NCBI GenBank assembly: GCA_963723495.1
Contig: CAVRQR010000015.1
Coordinates: 1-64,000 of the forward strand
Source of the DNA: Gp6-AA40 sp963723495
GTDB lineage: Bacteria; Acidobacteriota; Vicinamibacteria; Vicinamibacterales; UBA2999
Direction of reading: 5' to 3'
DNA: 64,000 nucleotides
A program made the translations under genes and the position numbers. This document shows positions 48,561 to 58,824 of the stretch, in pieces. Positions within the stretch are counted from its first letter, which is position 1. Every line of letters begins with the position of its first letter. The notes under the pieces are model-generated. The model made no database searches, was not told where the DNA came from, and saw nothing but the letters and a program-made list of their open reading frames with translations.

Positions 48561-49347
48561 TCATCTCCTCCACATTCTCGCCATCTGGCGCATCTGTTCG
48601 GCGGCATCGGCGCGCTCGTCCCGGATGGTCGAACCGGTCAACGCCAGGAACGCGCCTTCGAGCGAATCGGCGCCTGTCTGTTGTTTGAGTGACGTCGCCG
48701 TTCCCTGCGCGACGATACGCCCATGATCGATGATCGCGATGCGGTGGGCCGTGCGTTCGGCCTCGTCCATGTAGTGGGTCGTGAGAAAGACGGTGACACC
48801 TTCCGTCTCATTGAGGTGCTTGACGTGCGTCCACAACTGATTCCGGCTCTGGGGGTCGAGGCCGAGCGTCGGCTCGTCCAGGAACAGAATCTTCGGAGTG
48901 TGCAAGCAGTCCGCGTGCGATCTCGAGTCGTCGTTTCATGCCGCCGGAGAACGTCTTCACCATTGAGTCTCGACGATCCCAGAGCTCGAACAGCGTCAGG
49001 AGCGTGTGAATGCGCTCGACGCGAACCTTCCGCGGCACGTGGTACAGCGCACCATGCAGGTCCATGTTCTCGTACGCCGTGAGCTCGACGTCGAGGCTGG
49101 GATCCTGGAACACGATGCCGAAACGGCTGCGTGCCTGCAGCGGCTGCACCGCCGGATCCAGACCATCCAGCGTCATCGTCCCGCTCGTCGGGCGCTGCAG
49201 CGTGGTGAGCATCTGAATCGTGGTCGTCTTGCCGGCGCCATTGGGGCCGAGGAACGCGAAGATTTCTCCCGCGGAGACATCGAACGAAATGCCATCCACG
49301 GCCTTGACCTCGCCAAAGGTCTTGACCAGGTTCTCAACGTGAATCAT
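48561..49347 (-). CDS. ABC exporter ATP-binding protein (DrrA-like), one frameshift
   Basis: From ATG 49347 (MIHVENLVKTFGEVKAVDGI): Walker A GPNGAGKTT, Q-loop GIVFQDPSLD, signature FSGGMKRRLEIARGLL; the frame then changes near 48905 into Walker B ILFLDEPTLGLDP and H-loop TTHYMDEAE. The C-terminus DSLEGAFLALTG is characteristic of DrrA-type ATPases. One extra base rebuilds the whole domain. Substrate unknown. Confidence 0.9.
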
Positions 49348-49574
49348 GGGGGGTGACTCTCCTGTGGGGTCGAACGACGAAGCGTACTACTGCTGACCTC
49401 GGCAAGCGACCATCACGTCATGCGCGGAGGACGTCGGACGCGATCATTCAACCAGCAATGCTCGCCGTAACCTACTCTACCGTAGCCACTTCAGCGGCAA
49501 AAGGTGGCTGTGGCAGGGCCTTTGCCTATTAGCTGGTGCAGAAGGCTCCCCAGTCTTCGACAACGGAGGGGGAC

Positions 49575-49988
49575 GTGAAATCGCTGCTATCACTCACGAT
49601 CGCCGGCATTCTGCTGAGCGGAACAGTGTTCGTCGAACGTGCTGAAGCGGGAGACAAGCGGAAGGGACGCGGACGCTACGAACATGGTGACTACTACCGA
49701 GGTGACCACTACTACCGCGGGGATCGCTACTTCCATGGGCATGACGTAGTGGTGATACGTGAGTACTACCGTCCTTACCACCGGCCGCTGCCTCCGGGGC
49801 TGCAGCGTCGCTACTATCGGACCGGATATCTGCCGCCGGGATGGGCGAAGCGGATGCGTCCGGTCCCGGTCTATGTCGAGCGCGAACTCATGGTGGTTCC
49901 GCACGGCTATCATCGCGGAGTGATCGATGGCCACGCCGTGGTCTACAACGATCGCGGGTTCCTTCTCGACGTGGCGGTCCTGTTCTGA
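49575..49988 (+). CDS. Exported RcnB/CigR-like protein
   Basis: GTG 49575 gives KSLLSLTIAGILLSGTVF, a signal peptide. A His/Tyr/Arg-rich stretch with YYRGDHYYRGDRYFHGHD is followed by PLPPGLQRRYYRTGYLPPGW and VYVERELMVVPHGYHRGVID and VYNDRGFLLDVAVLF, the pattern of RcnB-family periplasmic proteins. The His-rich part could bind metal. Intact; precise role unknown. Confidence 0.75.
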   Translation: MKSLLSLTIAGILLSGTVFVERAEAGDKRKGRGRYEHGDYYRGDHYYRGDRYFHGHDVVVIREYYRPYHRPLPPGLQRRYYRTGYLPPGWAKRMRPVPVYVERELMVVPHGYHRGVIDGHAVVYNDRGFLLDVAVLF

Positions 49989-50020
49989 AGATGAAGAACT
50001 GCGTGGACACGAGGTGCTAT

Positions 50021-50398
50021 ATGAACGGATCCATCTTCAAGCGTGTCGGTCTCCTCTTTCTTCTGATCGGAGCGGCGTCGTCGGCAGCGTGTGCGAGCCG
50101 GTCGATCAACCAGGTGCTGGCCGACCCGAGTCGCTACACGAACAAAGAGGTGAAACTGTCCGGCAGCGTCGTTGACAGTTACTCGATGGTTGGACGCGGC
50201 GTGTATCAGTTGGACGACAACACCGGACGGCTTTGGATTGTGTCTGACACTGGCGTGCCGCGCAAAGGCGCCCGTGTGAACGTCAAGGGCACCGTGCGCG
50301 AGGGCTTCAGCCTGGGCTCGTTCGGCGACCGGCTGAAGTTGCCACAGGCGCTTGGCTCCGGCCTCGTGCTGTTGGAGTCGTCGCACGAGGCGAAGTAG
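50021..50398 (+). CDS. Small OB-fold-like lipoprotein
   Basis: 125 residues. ATG 50021 gives FKRVGLLFLLIGAASSAAC, a lipoprotein signal. The mature part (INQVLADPSRYTNKEVKLSG, GVYQLDDNTGRLWIVS, VNVKGTVREGF) has the strand pattern of bacterial OB-fold stress proteins. An earlier ATG at 49991 would add ten residues before the signal. It starts 33 bp after the RcnB-like gene. Confidence 0.75.
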   Translation: MNGSIFKRVGLLFLLIGAASSAACASRSINQVLADPSRYTNKEVKLSGSVVDSYSMVGRGVYQLDDNTGRLWIVSDTGVPRKGARVNVKGTVREGFSLGSFGDRLKLPQALGSGLVLLESSHEAK

Positions 50399-50471
50399 CC
50401 AGCGTCACGCCCATGCCCAGCGGACGGTCGCAGTGCCGCGGTCTACGCCTGCGTCCGCGTCCGGTCCATGA

Positions 50472-50981
50472 CTACATCAGGGACGATGGCGGGGTGAGGA
50501 GGTACTGCTGATCGCGGAGCTCCCGCCTGAGCCGCGCGTGCGTCTGCCGCCAGGGCTCGAAGTGCTTGGCGATCATGGTCAGCAGGCGAGCCCTTTTGGT
50601 GGCTCTTGCGCTGCCGGCGGCACGCATGAAAAAGCCGGCTCCAAGCTCGGCGTACCAGCGGATGTCATGGCGACCGCGCATCTGATCCTCGAAAAAGCCG
50701 GTGAGCAACAGACACTGCGCACCGGCAGTCTCCATCAGGTGAGCGTCCGGCGGCGTCGAGGTATTGAAGACGAAGTTGTCGAAAACGGCACTCAGATTGG
50801 CCGGCGCCGGCATCTCGAGCTCCGCGCCGGTGGAGACTTGGGCGTAGTGCGCGAGGACGCTGGCGTTGTACAACAGCTCCTGTCGATCGACTCCGGGCGA
50901 CGAGACGTCCTGCAGACCCGTGACGAAGAACTCGAGCGCGCGCTGTTGATCGACGGCGAGCAGTTCCTGCAGCGGCTCCAT
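50472..50981 (-). CDS. Hypothetical helical protein
   Basis: 169 residues from ATG 50981 (MEPLQELLAVDQQRALEFFV); a longer frame to 51092 lacks conserved-looking sequence. Contains LYNASVLAHYAQVST and later RWYAELGAGFFMRAAG, MIAKHFEPWRQTHARLRREL and DQQYLL. Mostly helical, no membrane segment. I do not recognise the family. Confidence 0.65.
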   Translation of the reverse strand: MEPLQELLAVDQQRALEFFVTGLQDVSSPGVDRQELLYNASVLAHYAQVSTGAELEMPAPANLSAVFDNFVFNTSTPPDAHLMETAGAQCLLLTGFFEDQMRGRHDIRWYAELGAGFFMRAAGSARATKRARLLTMIAKHFEPWRQTHARLRRELRDQQYLLTPPSSLM

Positions 50982-51194
50982 GCCACCTCCTGACGGACTC
51001 CGGAGTGCAGTCCCCAACCGGGTATGTACCAGCCCATCGGCAGCTCGATGCGAGGACTTTACCCGTTGTACCCTGCACTTCTGAGCTGGCAAGAATCCGG
51101 CCAGCAGGATTGCGCCTGATTGTGCATGCCAACACGGCGGGTGTGTGCGTCTCCGTGGAGAAATGTCCTGCCGTAGCGCACCCTGTGTCCCGAT

Positions 51195-51839
51195 TCAGAC
51201 CGACTTTTCCAGTTCTTCCAGCAGTGCGACGAATTCGGCGAGCACCATCGCTGTCGCACCCCATACGCGTGTGTCGAGCAGATCGAAGTACGGAACCTTC
51301 ATGACGCCTTCCGCAGGACGAAGGCGTGCTCGCTCCTCCCACAACACTCTCTCCGGCTCGCGCAGAAGGGGCAGTGGGACCTCGAGCAACCGGTCCACCT
51401 CGTGAGACGCGACGCTGAAATTCGGCCGCTCGGAGGCAAAGCCGACCACCGGATGAAGCAGATGCCCGCTCACGAATACCGGCAGCGAGGTGAGCCGGCC
51501 TAATACTTCGACGTCCGACGGAAGCACGCCGACCTCTTCATGCGCTTCGCGCAGTGCGGCCTGCTCGACGGACTCGCCGGCATCGAGTCGTCCACCCGGC
51601 AGTGACACTTGCCCGGTGTGGTGACGCAACGCCGATCCGCGCACGGTGAGCGGCACATGCCACGTATCCTCGTGCGGGTAGATCAGAAGAAGCGCGGCCG
51701 CTGGCCGCAGCGTGGCGACATCTACGCCGGAATCGGCGCCAAGGCGGGGACGAGGCGACATTCGTGACTGCGCATCGAAGCCAGGAAGCGGTGAGGCCAG
51801 ACGGCGACGGAGGACCTCCGGAAAGGCGCTGTCGTTCAC
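51195..51839 (-). CDS. Nudix hydrolase, CoA pyrophosphatase type
   Basis: 214 residues, intact. The Nudix box is complete (GGRLDAGESVEQAALREAHE followed by EVGV) and is preceded by RHHTGQVSLPGG, the NudL/CoA-diphosphatase signature. It would cleave CoA or related nucleotide diphosphates to phosphopantetheine and 3',5'-ADP in the cytoplasm. Confidence 0.9.
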   Translation of the reverse strand: MNDSAFPEVLRRRLASPLPGFDAQSRMSPRPRLGADSGVDVATLRPAAALLLIYPHEDTWHVPLTVRGSALRHHTGQVSLPGGRLDAGESVEQAALREAHEEVGVLPSDVEVLGRLTSLPVFVSGHLLHPVVGFASERPNFSVASHEVDRLLEVPLPLLREPERVLWEERARLRPAEGVMKVPYFDLLDTRVWGATAMVLAEFVALLEELEKSV

Positions 51840-51926
51840 TCCTCTATCTTCCCCTTTCCAGGGTTTCCGCTTCGCGCGAAGGCGGGCGTTGACCGCCGGT
51901 TCCCGTTGCCTTCAGACTATGCGGGC

Positions 51927-52902
51927 GTGTCCACGAACGTGAATCGGCCCGTCTTGACTCGACGCAAATTCATGGTGACCGGTGCCGCCGCCGGCATCGG
52001 CGGTGCTGCCTGGCTGAGTGTGTCATCGTCATGGGGCGCCCGATTCGTCCGGCAGCGCCTCGAGGAGCTTGGCCGCGACATCCCTCCCGCGCCACACAAA
52101 CCCATTCCGGCCACGTGGTCCGACAACGCAGTCACCCTCGCGTGGCTTGGGCATGCAACGGTCCTGATCAACTTCTACGGCGTGCGCATCCTGACCGATC
52201 CCACACTGTATTCACGCATCGGCGTCGATCTCGGCGTCGGAACTCTGGGACCGCTGAGGCTCGTCCAGTGTGCGCTGTCGCCTGACGAACTTCCCGAGAT
52301 CGATCTCGTCCTCGTGTCGCACGCGCACTTCGATCATCTCGATACAGCATCACTTGGTTCGATTCGCGGCATGCCTGCGGCGGTGATGGCAGCGGAGACC
52401 TCCGACCTGTTGCCACGGCGGCCCTTCTCCTCAGTTCGTGAACTTCGCTGGAACGAAACCGCCACCGTCACGACGCCGCGTGGCGACGTCGTCGTCCGGG
52501 CGATCGAGGTGCAAGCACTGGGGCGCCCGGATTCGTCGAGATACGTGGCGTGGCTACACCGGTTGGATCGTCGAACGCGAAGGCCGCCGTCTCCTGATTG
52601 GCGGAGATACCGCGGGCACGCCCGTGTTCGAGGGCTATCGCCGATTCGGTCCGTTCGACGCGGCGGTCATGCCCATCGGGGCGTACAACCCGTGGATCTA
52701 CAACCACTGCACACCCGAACAGGCGGTCACCATGGCCGATGCAGCGGGCGCCCGCCTGATCGTGCCCGTGCACCATCAGTCATTTCGACTGAGCAACGAG
52801 CCGGTCATGGAACCGATCGAGCGCATCCAGGAAGCGCTCTCGAAAGAGAGTGACCGGCTCGCGCTCCGCGAGATCGGGCAGACCATCGTCGTGCGGAGCT
52901 GA
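51927..52902 (+). CDS. Tat-exported metallo-beta-lactamase-fold hydrolase (UlaG-like), one frameshift
   Basis: GTG 51927 precedes a Tat-type signal (LTRRKFMVTGAAAGIGGAAW). Metal ligands are visible: LAWLGHATVLI, SHAHFDHLD, then after a change near 52550 GGDTAG and PVHHQSFRLS. The order matches UlaG/NAPE-PLD-like lactonase or phosphodiesterase enzymes. A TTG at 51906 is an alternative start. The stop is 10 bp before the next gene. Confidence 0.88.
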
Positions 52903-52912
52903 CGAACCGCCG

Positions 52913-54140
52913 ATGCGATGCAGCCGCCGAGACGTGCTGCTGGCCGCAACCAGCACCGTATTCGCTCCCCTGCTGCTGCCCTTCCGCGCTGCTGCCACTC
53001 CCCAACTGCGCGTGACCGGGTTCGATCTCCTGGCCATTCGCGCCACGAGTCGAACCGTGTGGCTCGTCGTACGACTCAGGACCGATGCCGGGCTCGTGGG
53101 GCTCGGTGAAGCGTCCGATGCATTCGGCTTTGCCAACACCACGGCCGAGGATACCGCTCGGATGCGCTCGCAGCTTTCGGCGTTTTTCGATCTGATCAAC
53201 GGCCACTCACCATTCGAGATCGAATCCTACCGGCAGCGCGGCGAGGCTATGGCGCGACAAGGGCTCGTGGCGGCGACCGCGTTCAGCTCGATCGAGCAGG
53301 CGTTGTGGGATCTGGCGGGCCAGGCGCTCGACGTGCCGTCGCACGTCCTCCTTGGAGGCAAGACCCGAGCGGCACTGCCCGTCTACGCGAACATCAACCG
53401 CGCCACAAATCCTCGTACTCCCGACGGCTTTGCCGCAGCGGCAACGCGAGCCGTCGCCGACGGGTTTCGTGCGATCAAAGCCGCGCCCTGGGACGGGTTT
53501 CCCCCTCCACGCTCACCCGAGAGCGAGATTGCGCGCGCGATCGACACCGGTGTCGCAGCGGTGGCGGCCATGCGGGAGGCGGTCGGTTCGCGAATCGCTG
53601 TCATGGTCGACTGTCACAGCTTCTTCGACGTCGAGCAGGCCGTGCGTCTGGCCGCGAGGCTCGAACCGTACAAGTTGACGTGGTACGAGGAGCCGGTCCC
53701 GCCCGAGAGAGTCGACGACACACTCGCTATCAAGCAGCGGATTCGGCAGCCCATGGCCGGTGGGGAGATTCTCTTCGGCCTCTCCGGGTTCGCGCCTCTG
53801 ATCCGTCGCCGCGCCGTCGACACGATCATGCCTGACGTGAAGCACTGCGGCGGCCTGCTCGAACTGACGCGCATCGCCGCGATGGCGGCCGATGAAGGCG
53901 TGATGGTCGCACCGCACAATCCCAGTGGACCGGTGTCGACGGCGGCGAGCGTCCAGGCCTGTGCCGGGATGAAGAACGTCAACTACCTCGAGCTGCAGTA
54001 CCGGAGAAACGAGCTGGCGGTCCGACGTGCTGGACCCGCCCGAGCGATTCATCGACGGTTCCATTCAAGTACCAGACCGACCCGGCTTTGGCGTCACACT
54101 GCGGGAAGACGTCATTCGCACTCGCTCACTTCCGCTGTGA
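52913..54140 (+). CDS. Enolase-superfamily enzyme (mandelate racemase/muconate lactonizing type)
   Basis: ATG 52913 gives a Tat-like N-terminus (MRCSRRDVLLAATSTVFAPL). N-terminal capping domain, then the barrel with FRAIKAAPWDGF (base Lys region), metal ligands in VMVDCHSFFD, YEEPVPPERV and GGEILFG, and VAPHNPSGPV near the end. The frame changes near 54020 and the rest (DPPERFIDGSIQVPDRPGFG) leads to a stop at 54140. Exported members of this superfamily are uncommon. Reaction unknown: dehydratase or racemase of an acid sugar or amino acid derivative is likely. Confidence 0.9.
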
Positions 54141-54413
54141 ACGATCCGAACGCGCGCTCTTTGCGCTGATTGCCGAAGGCGAACATCGCCCGCCGATGGG
54201 CGATCTGCCGGGGACTCAGCAGCACGCTGGCCAGGCGTTCCCGAAATGGCGTGGCGACGGTTGCCACCGTCTCCTCGCCTACCTTCTCGGAACGCTGCCG
54301 ATTCCGTTCCGAACGAAAGGTCTCGAAGCAGATGACGTTGGAAGCGGACATCTTCATCCTCCACGTCCATGGTGGCAGAGGGGTGTGACAGACCAGGTCA
54401 CACCGCCGCGAAA

Positions 54414-55038
54414 TCACGGCTTCGGGATTCGGATCGTGCTAATCATGGCGCTGCCACTGGCGACATACAGCAGGGCCATGGGGTGCAGCGTGGCTCCCGC
54501 GATTTGGTAGGACCCGAACCACAACATACCGTCGATGCGGTCGAGTCGGAAGGCAATCGCAAGCACGCCGACGATCAGGATGGTGGTCGGTATCGGTGTG
54601 CCCTCGAAGTATTTCACCTTGCCGGTCTCGGCATCGGCGAGTTCCGCGGCCGTGGCGTTGAAACGAGCCAGACGGCTCACACCGCATACAACGAAGTACG
54701 TCAGGCAGACCATGTCCCAGCCGCCACGCAGGCCGAGCGTGAAACCGAGCACTGCCGGTGCCACGCCAAACGAGATCACATCGGCCAGCGAGTCGAGGTC
54801 TCCGCCGAGGACGGACTGACGGCCTTTCTGAGTGCGCGCGACGTATCCGTCGAGAACGTCACATACCAGGGCCAGTCGGCAGCAGGAAGAACGCCATCCA
54901 CAGGTAACGAGCACTTCCAGTGGCCACGTAATCGAGGCAGAGGAAGATGGCAATGGTGCCGCAACTGGCGTTGCCGATCGTCAGGGCGTCGGCGGCCGTG
55001 TACGATCGCAGCATCGAGAGATGGCGGCGCGACGTCAT
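54414..55038 (-). CDS. pssA: CDP-diacylglycerol-serine O-phosphatidyltransferase (PssA-type), one frameshift
   Basis: CDP-alcohol phosphatidyltransferase of the inner membrane. ATG 55038 (MTSRRHLSMLRSYTAADALT) leads into the first helices; the frame changes near 54870, and the next frame holds the signature CDVLDGYVARTQKGRQSVLG with GGDLDSLADVISFG (D-x2-DG-x2-AR-x8-G-x3-D-x3-D). Further helices follow to 54414. The D-x3-D spacing with DSLADVISFG is that of PssA. It makes phosphatidylserine for phosphatidylethanolamine. Confidence 0.9.
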
Positions 55039-55177
55039 GCCGCACAGCATAGGCGATCACGATTGGTTCCCGAGACCTGCCTCTACCTTATTTATGGGAT
55101 CAGTCGGACAACGGGTGGTGACGTAAACTGTGGACCACGCCCACGTGCCCAGTCTGAAGACTCTCTGGAGGCCGGGA

Positions 55178-55294
55178 ATGCTGAAACGCGCTGTTCGTTT
55201 CCTCGGGATTCTGGCCGCCTCGATCGTGATCGCGACGATGGTGATCGTGCTCGTGGAGATGGCCGGCCTGAGCGTGGTGGCGACCGCGGAATAG
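55178..55294 (+). CDS. 38-residue single-helix protein
   Basis: ATG 55178 follows GGAGGCCGGGA. The product MLKRAVRFLGILAASIVIAT, then VIVLVEMAGLSVVATAE is one membrane helix with a basic N-terminus. It ends 17 bp before the MBL gene, which has its own GGAGG. Could be a leader or a membrane micro-protein. Confidence 0.5.
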   Translation: MLKRAVRFLGILAASIVIATMVIVLVEMAGLSVVATAE

Positions 55295-55311
55295 TCGGAG
55301 ACGGAGGAACG

Positions 55312-56382
55312 ATGAAGCGATTGGTACCGGTGTGTGTCATTCTCGTGTTGTCGCTCGCAGCGTTCGTGCTGCGGCCGCCGTCGACGCATACCGTCGTCGC
55401 GCAATCGCGACAGCCTGCCGGCACGACTCATACGGGCAAGGCGTTCCGGTTCAACAAGGTGAAAGAAGGCATCTACCACGCAGTAGGCACCGGCGCGCTT
55501 GCCGTGGTCGGGAACTCGGCTTTCATCGTGAACGACAACGACGTCATCGTGGTGGACGATCACGTCTCGCCGGCTGCGGCATGGGTGCTGCTCGAGGAGA
55601 TCAAGGAGGTCACCAACAAGCCGGTGACCACGGTGATCAACACGCACTTCCATTTCGATCACGCGCACGGCAACCAGATCTTCGAGCCGAGCGTGCAGAT
55701 CATCGGCCACGAGTTCACACGCCGTATGCTGCTGGGTAACCCGACGGGGATGCCGCTCTATCAAGGCTACATCTCGGCGATGCCCGGGCAAATCGACACG
55801 CTGAAAAAACGCATCGCGTCGGAAGCAGACGCCGCGGCGAAGGCCAAGCTCGAGACGCAGCTGCAGGTGCTCGAGAACAATTTCGCGTCACAGAAGGAGC
55901 TCAGGCCGACGCCGCCCAATGTGACGTTGTCGACCGAGATGACGCTCCATCGCGGCGCGCGCGAGATTCAGATTCGGTATCTCGGCCGGGGCCACACGGC
56001 TGGCGACGTTGTCGTCTTCCTGCCGAATGAGAGGGTCGTGATTACTGGCGACTTCCTCACCTCGGGGCTTTCGAACATGAGCGATTCGTTCCCGGAGGAG
56101 TGGGTCGCTTCGCTGGACGCGCTGAAGAAGCTCGATTTCGATACCGTGCTGCCCGGTCACGGCGACGCGTTTACGGACAAAGCGAAGATCGACTACTTCC
56201 AGGACTATCTGCGCGACGTCTGGACTGAGGTCAGCCGCTTGAAGCAACAGGGAGTGTCGGCGGAGGAAGCGGCGAAGCGCGCCGACCTGACAAAACACAA
56301 GGGGCGCCTGCCCATTCAGGGTCCTGGTGTACCGGCGCTCGCTGCGACGCGAATCTACGAGCTGCTCGATCAGCGACGCTGA
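55312..56382 (+). CDS. Exported metallo-beta-lactamase-fold hydrolase
   Basis: 356 residues, intact; ATG 55312 with GGAGGAACG upstream. Signal peptide MKRLVPVCVILVLSLAAFVL. Zinc ligands: NTHFHFDHAHGN (HxHxDH), GRGHTAGD, VITGDFL and LPGHGD. The fold is that of glyoxalase II-like/SoxH-type hydrolases in the periplasm. Substrate unknown. Confidence 0.9.
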   Translation: MKRLVPVCVILVLSLAAFVLRPPSTHTVVAQSRQPAGTTHTGKAFRFNKVKEGIYHAVGTGALAVVGNSAFIVNDNDVIVVDDHVSPAAAWVLLEEIKEVTNKPVTTVINTHFHFDHAHGNQIFEPSVQIIGHEFTRRMLLGNPTGMPLYQGYISAMPGQIDTLKKRIASEADAAAKAKLETQLQVLENNFASQKELRPTPPNVTLSTEMTLHRGAREIQIRYLGRGHTAGDVVVFLPNERVVITGDFLTSGLSNMSDSFPEEWVASLDALKKLDFDTVLPGHGDAFTDKAKIDYFQDYLRDVWTEVSRLKQQGVSAEEAAKRADLTKHKGRLPIQGPGVPALAATRIYELLDQRR

Positions 56383-56407
56383 GCGCGGTCGTTCCGCTGA
56401 CGCCGAC

Positions 56408-57086
56408 TCAGGGCAACCCGCCGGCCAGATCTCTCCCGCAGCCGCGCAACGTCCGGCTACCGATCGTGATCGTCACGCTGCGGGGGAATGCTTCACCGCT
56501 CATCGCATCGGTGCAGGGAGCGTCTTCGATCGCGATCAGCGCGTGCCCGGACTCGACGGTCACGCTCATAGAAGGTGACCTTGCCCTTGTGCGTCGACTT
56601 GGGCACGGGGGTGACGAACTCGTGCTCGGCGTAGTCGTACACGAGGCGGATCTGCTTCTCTTTGTCGATTTCGAGGAACCAGCCGGGCTCCTGGCCGACG
56701 GCACGAAAATCGATTCCGCGATCGGCCGCGTCCTGCCACGGCTCGCGCCGTTCCCGGCACGTCTGCTTGCGACCGTCCATCTCGAAGGTGGCCTCACGTC
56801 CCTTGTTCCAGAACGTGACCGGCCCATTGCTGTAGCGCGCGCCGGAGGCGGACACGACGTGCGGCAACGTCAGCGAGCGCTCGGGCAGCTCGATCACGAC
56901 GCGGTCATCGTGAAACGTCGCCGTCAACGCAAGCGTGTCGCAGTCGAATCGAGTCGCAATCGGATGCTTCTCTGGCGCCGCCTCTTTGACCGTGGGTGCC
57001 TCGGCAGACGGTGGCGTGGATTGACACGCCGCCAACAGCATCGCGGTCAACGCGACACAACCAGTGTTGTAGCAACGACCTGACAT
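56408..57086 (-). CDS. Lipoprotein with MliC-like domain, one frameshift
   Basis: ATG 57086 gives MSGRCYNTGCVALTAMLLAA with a lipobox-like LLAAC. The first domain (FDCDTLALTATFHDDRVVIE, ASGARYSNGPVTFWNKG, EATFEMDGRKQTCRE) is MliC-like, a c-type lysozyme inhibitor fold with its two cysteines. The second part (DFRAVGQEPGWFLEIDKEKQ) resembles COG3650-like domains. The frame changes near 56565 and continues VESGHALIAIEDAPCTDAMS to 56408. Outer-membrane protection against lysozyme is the family role; it is not tested here. Confidence 0.8.
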
Positions 57087-57119
57087 ACCTTGGGACCTGA
57101 CACGTTTGTTACCCTTCGA

Positions 57120-58702
57120 TCAGTTCCTGCACTCGAAGCTGTCGGCCTTCTCCGGATCTCCCTGCCCTTTGTAATGCGGATACTGGGGATACGAGCAGAG
57201 CGGCCGGCTACGTCCTGGGAATGCGCGACCCGTTGCCGTGGCTGATGGTGGGTTGCCCTTCTCCACCCAGTTCACGAGCGGCGTCAGAAGATCCATGCTG
57301 TCGAGTGCGGCCTCGCCCCCGCCGCAATGACCCATTCCGGGCGACAGATACAGACGGCTCCACGCGTTGACGGCAGACGGACCACCGTTCGCCTTCGTCA
57401 TCCGCTCGTAGTAGTCGATCGTGTCGAGTGCGGAGAACCATGGGTCGCTGACACCGTGAAAGAACATGATCTTCCCGCCGTGATTCGAGAAGGTGTTGAG
57501 ATTCGTCCACCGCGACGTGGCGGTCAACGCTTCCTCCGGGTCAGCCGCGGCCGCCGCCGCCTTCGCATCGACGTCCATGGCTGGTCGCCGTGAACGGTGG
57601 TCCGACGGGATTCAATCCGCCCTGTAACAGACCGGGAATTCCCTGCGTTGCCGCGATTCCAGTGTCGTAAAGGAACCCGGGATAAACCTGGCGTCCCTTG
57701 GAATCCCTGGGGCCCGCAAATGCCTTATCGAGTGCAGCGGCTTGCTCCGCCGACGAGGCAGCCCTCGGTCTTTCCTCCCTTGCACACCAGCGTCTTTGGA
57801 TCGAAGCGGCACGCGCTCGTGTTGAAGACCATGCCGTCTTTGAGGCCATCACCCGCATCACACGCATTCAAAAACCCGTCGATGACGGTTTTCTTATCGC
57901 TGTCCGAGAGGGCCTGTCGCGTCATCGGCTGACCCTTCTCGTTCTTCGGCGCGACTTGATTGAGCATCGTGGCGACCCACTCGTCACCGATGCCGGAGAA
58001 ATTCGTACGCATCGCTGGCGCGCCGGCGATGATGCCGTCGAAGTACGTGGGATGGCGCTGCGCCATCAGCATCGCCTCGCGGCCACCCGTCGAACATCCC
58101 GCGAAGTACGAACGGTCGGGCGCTTTACCGTAGTGCTGGGCAATGATCTGCTTGGCAAGGACCGCCACGCGACCCACGGCCTGATACGCGAAATCCAGTG
58201 CTGCTTGTTGCTCGGCCATGAAACTGGAGTCGAACCCCTGTCCGGTGTGACCCGTATCGGTCGAGACAACAGCGAATCCACGAGTAAGGCCTGGCACACC
58301 ACCGCTCGCGACCAGGCCGAGCGGAGGTTGAACGCTTCCGTTCAAGCCGCCGCCACCCTGGAACAGAAAACGTCCATTCCAGTCTCCAGGCAGCGCAAGC
58401 GCGAACCCGATTCCGTAGGGTTTGCCGTCCGCGCCGGTGCGGCGATCGAGCACGCCATCGAGGCGACAGAATGCGGGCAGCTTGATTGGTTCGGCAGGCG
58501 CGCCCGGGCCGCCTCGCGGCGGCGTCGACCCCGCCGCAAACCACTCCGCCTTCGTGATGGAGAGATTGAGTCCTGGAATCTGCAATGACGTCAGCGCCGA
58601 GCAGGCTGCCGCATCTCGCGTCGTCTGTGCGGACGATGGGAGGACGGCGAAGGCCAGACAGCACATCGAGGTCAGCAGTGTCGGTCGACGGACGACGATC
58701 AT
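57120..58702 (-). CDS. Tannase/feruloyl esterase family protein, two frameshifts
   Basis: ATG 58702 (MIVVRRPTLLTSMCCLAFAV) gives a Sec signal. The nucleophile is in FAGCSTGGREAML, the lid region AGAPAMRTNF follows, then after changes near 57735 and 57575 the acid and His motifs GGKIMFFHGVSDPWFSALD and MGHCGGGEAALD. C-terminus RPLCSYPQYPHYKGQGD. Same family as 23026-24618, but with different signal type and only about moderate similarity, so they are old paralogues. The gene lies 122 bp downstream of the TonB receptor on the same strand. Confidence 0.88.
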
Positions 58703-58824
58703 CAGAACATCTCCCACGCGAGCAAATCAGTTCGCCCTGCTGGGCGTGATTCTAGTCCGGGACGACCGGCGTCAACTATTTCGTGCCCGTGCAAGAATTC
58801 CCGCATAACTCGCCGGCGCGACGG

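Noticed and set aside
54141..54413. Small gene between the enolase-superfamily gene and pssA
   Set aside because: Frames on both strands are open and look equally plausible (minus strand reads MKMSASNVICFETF), with no family match to decide.
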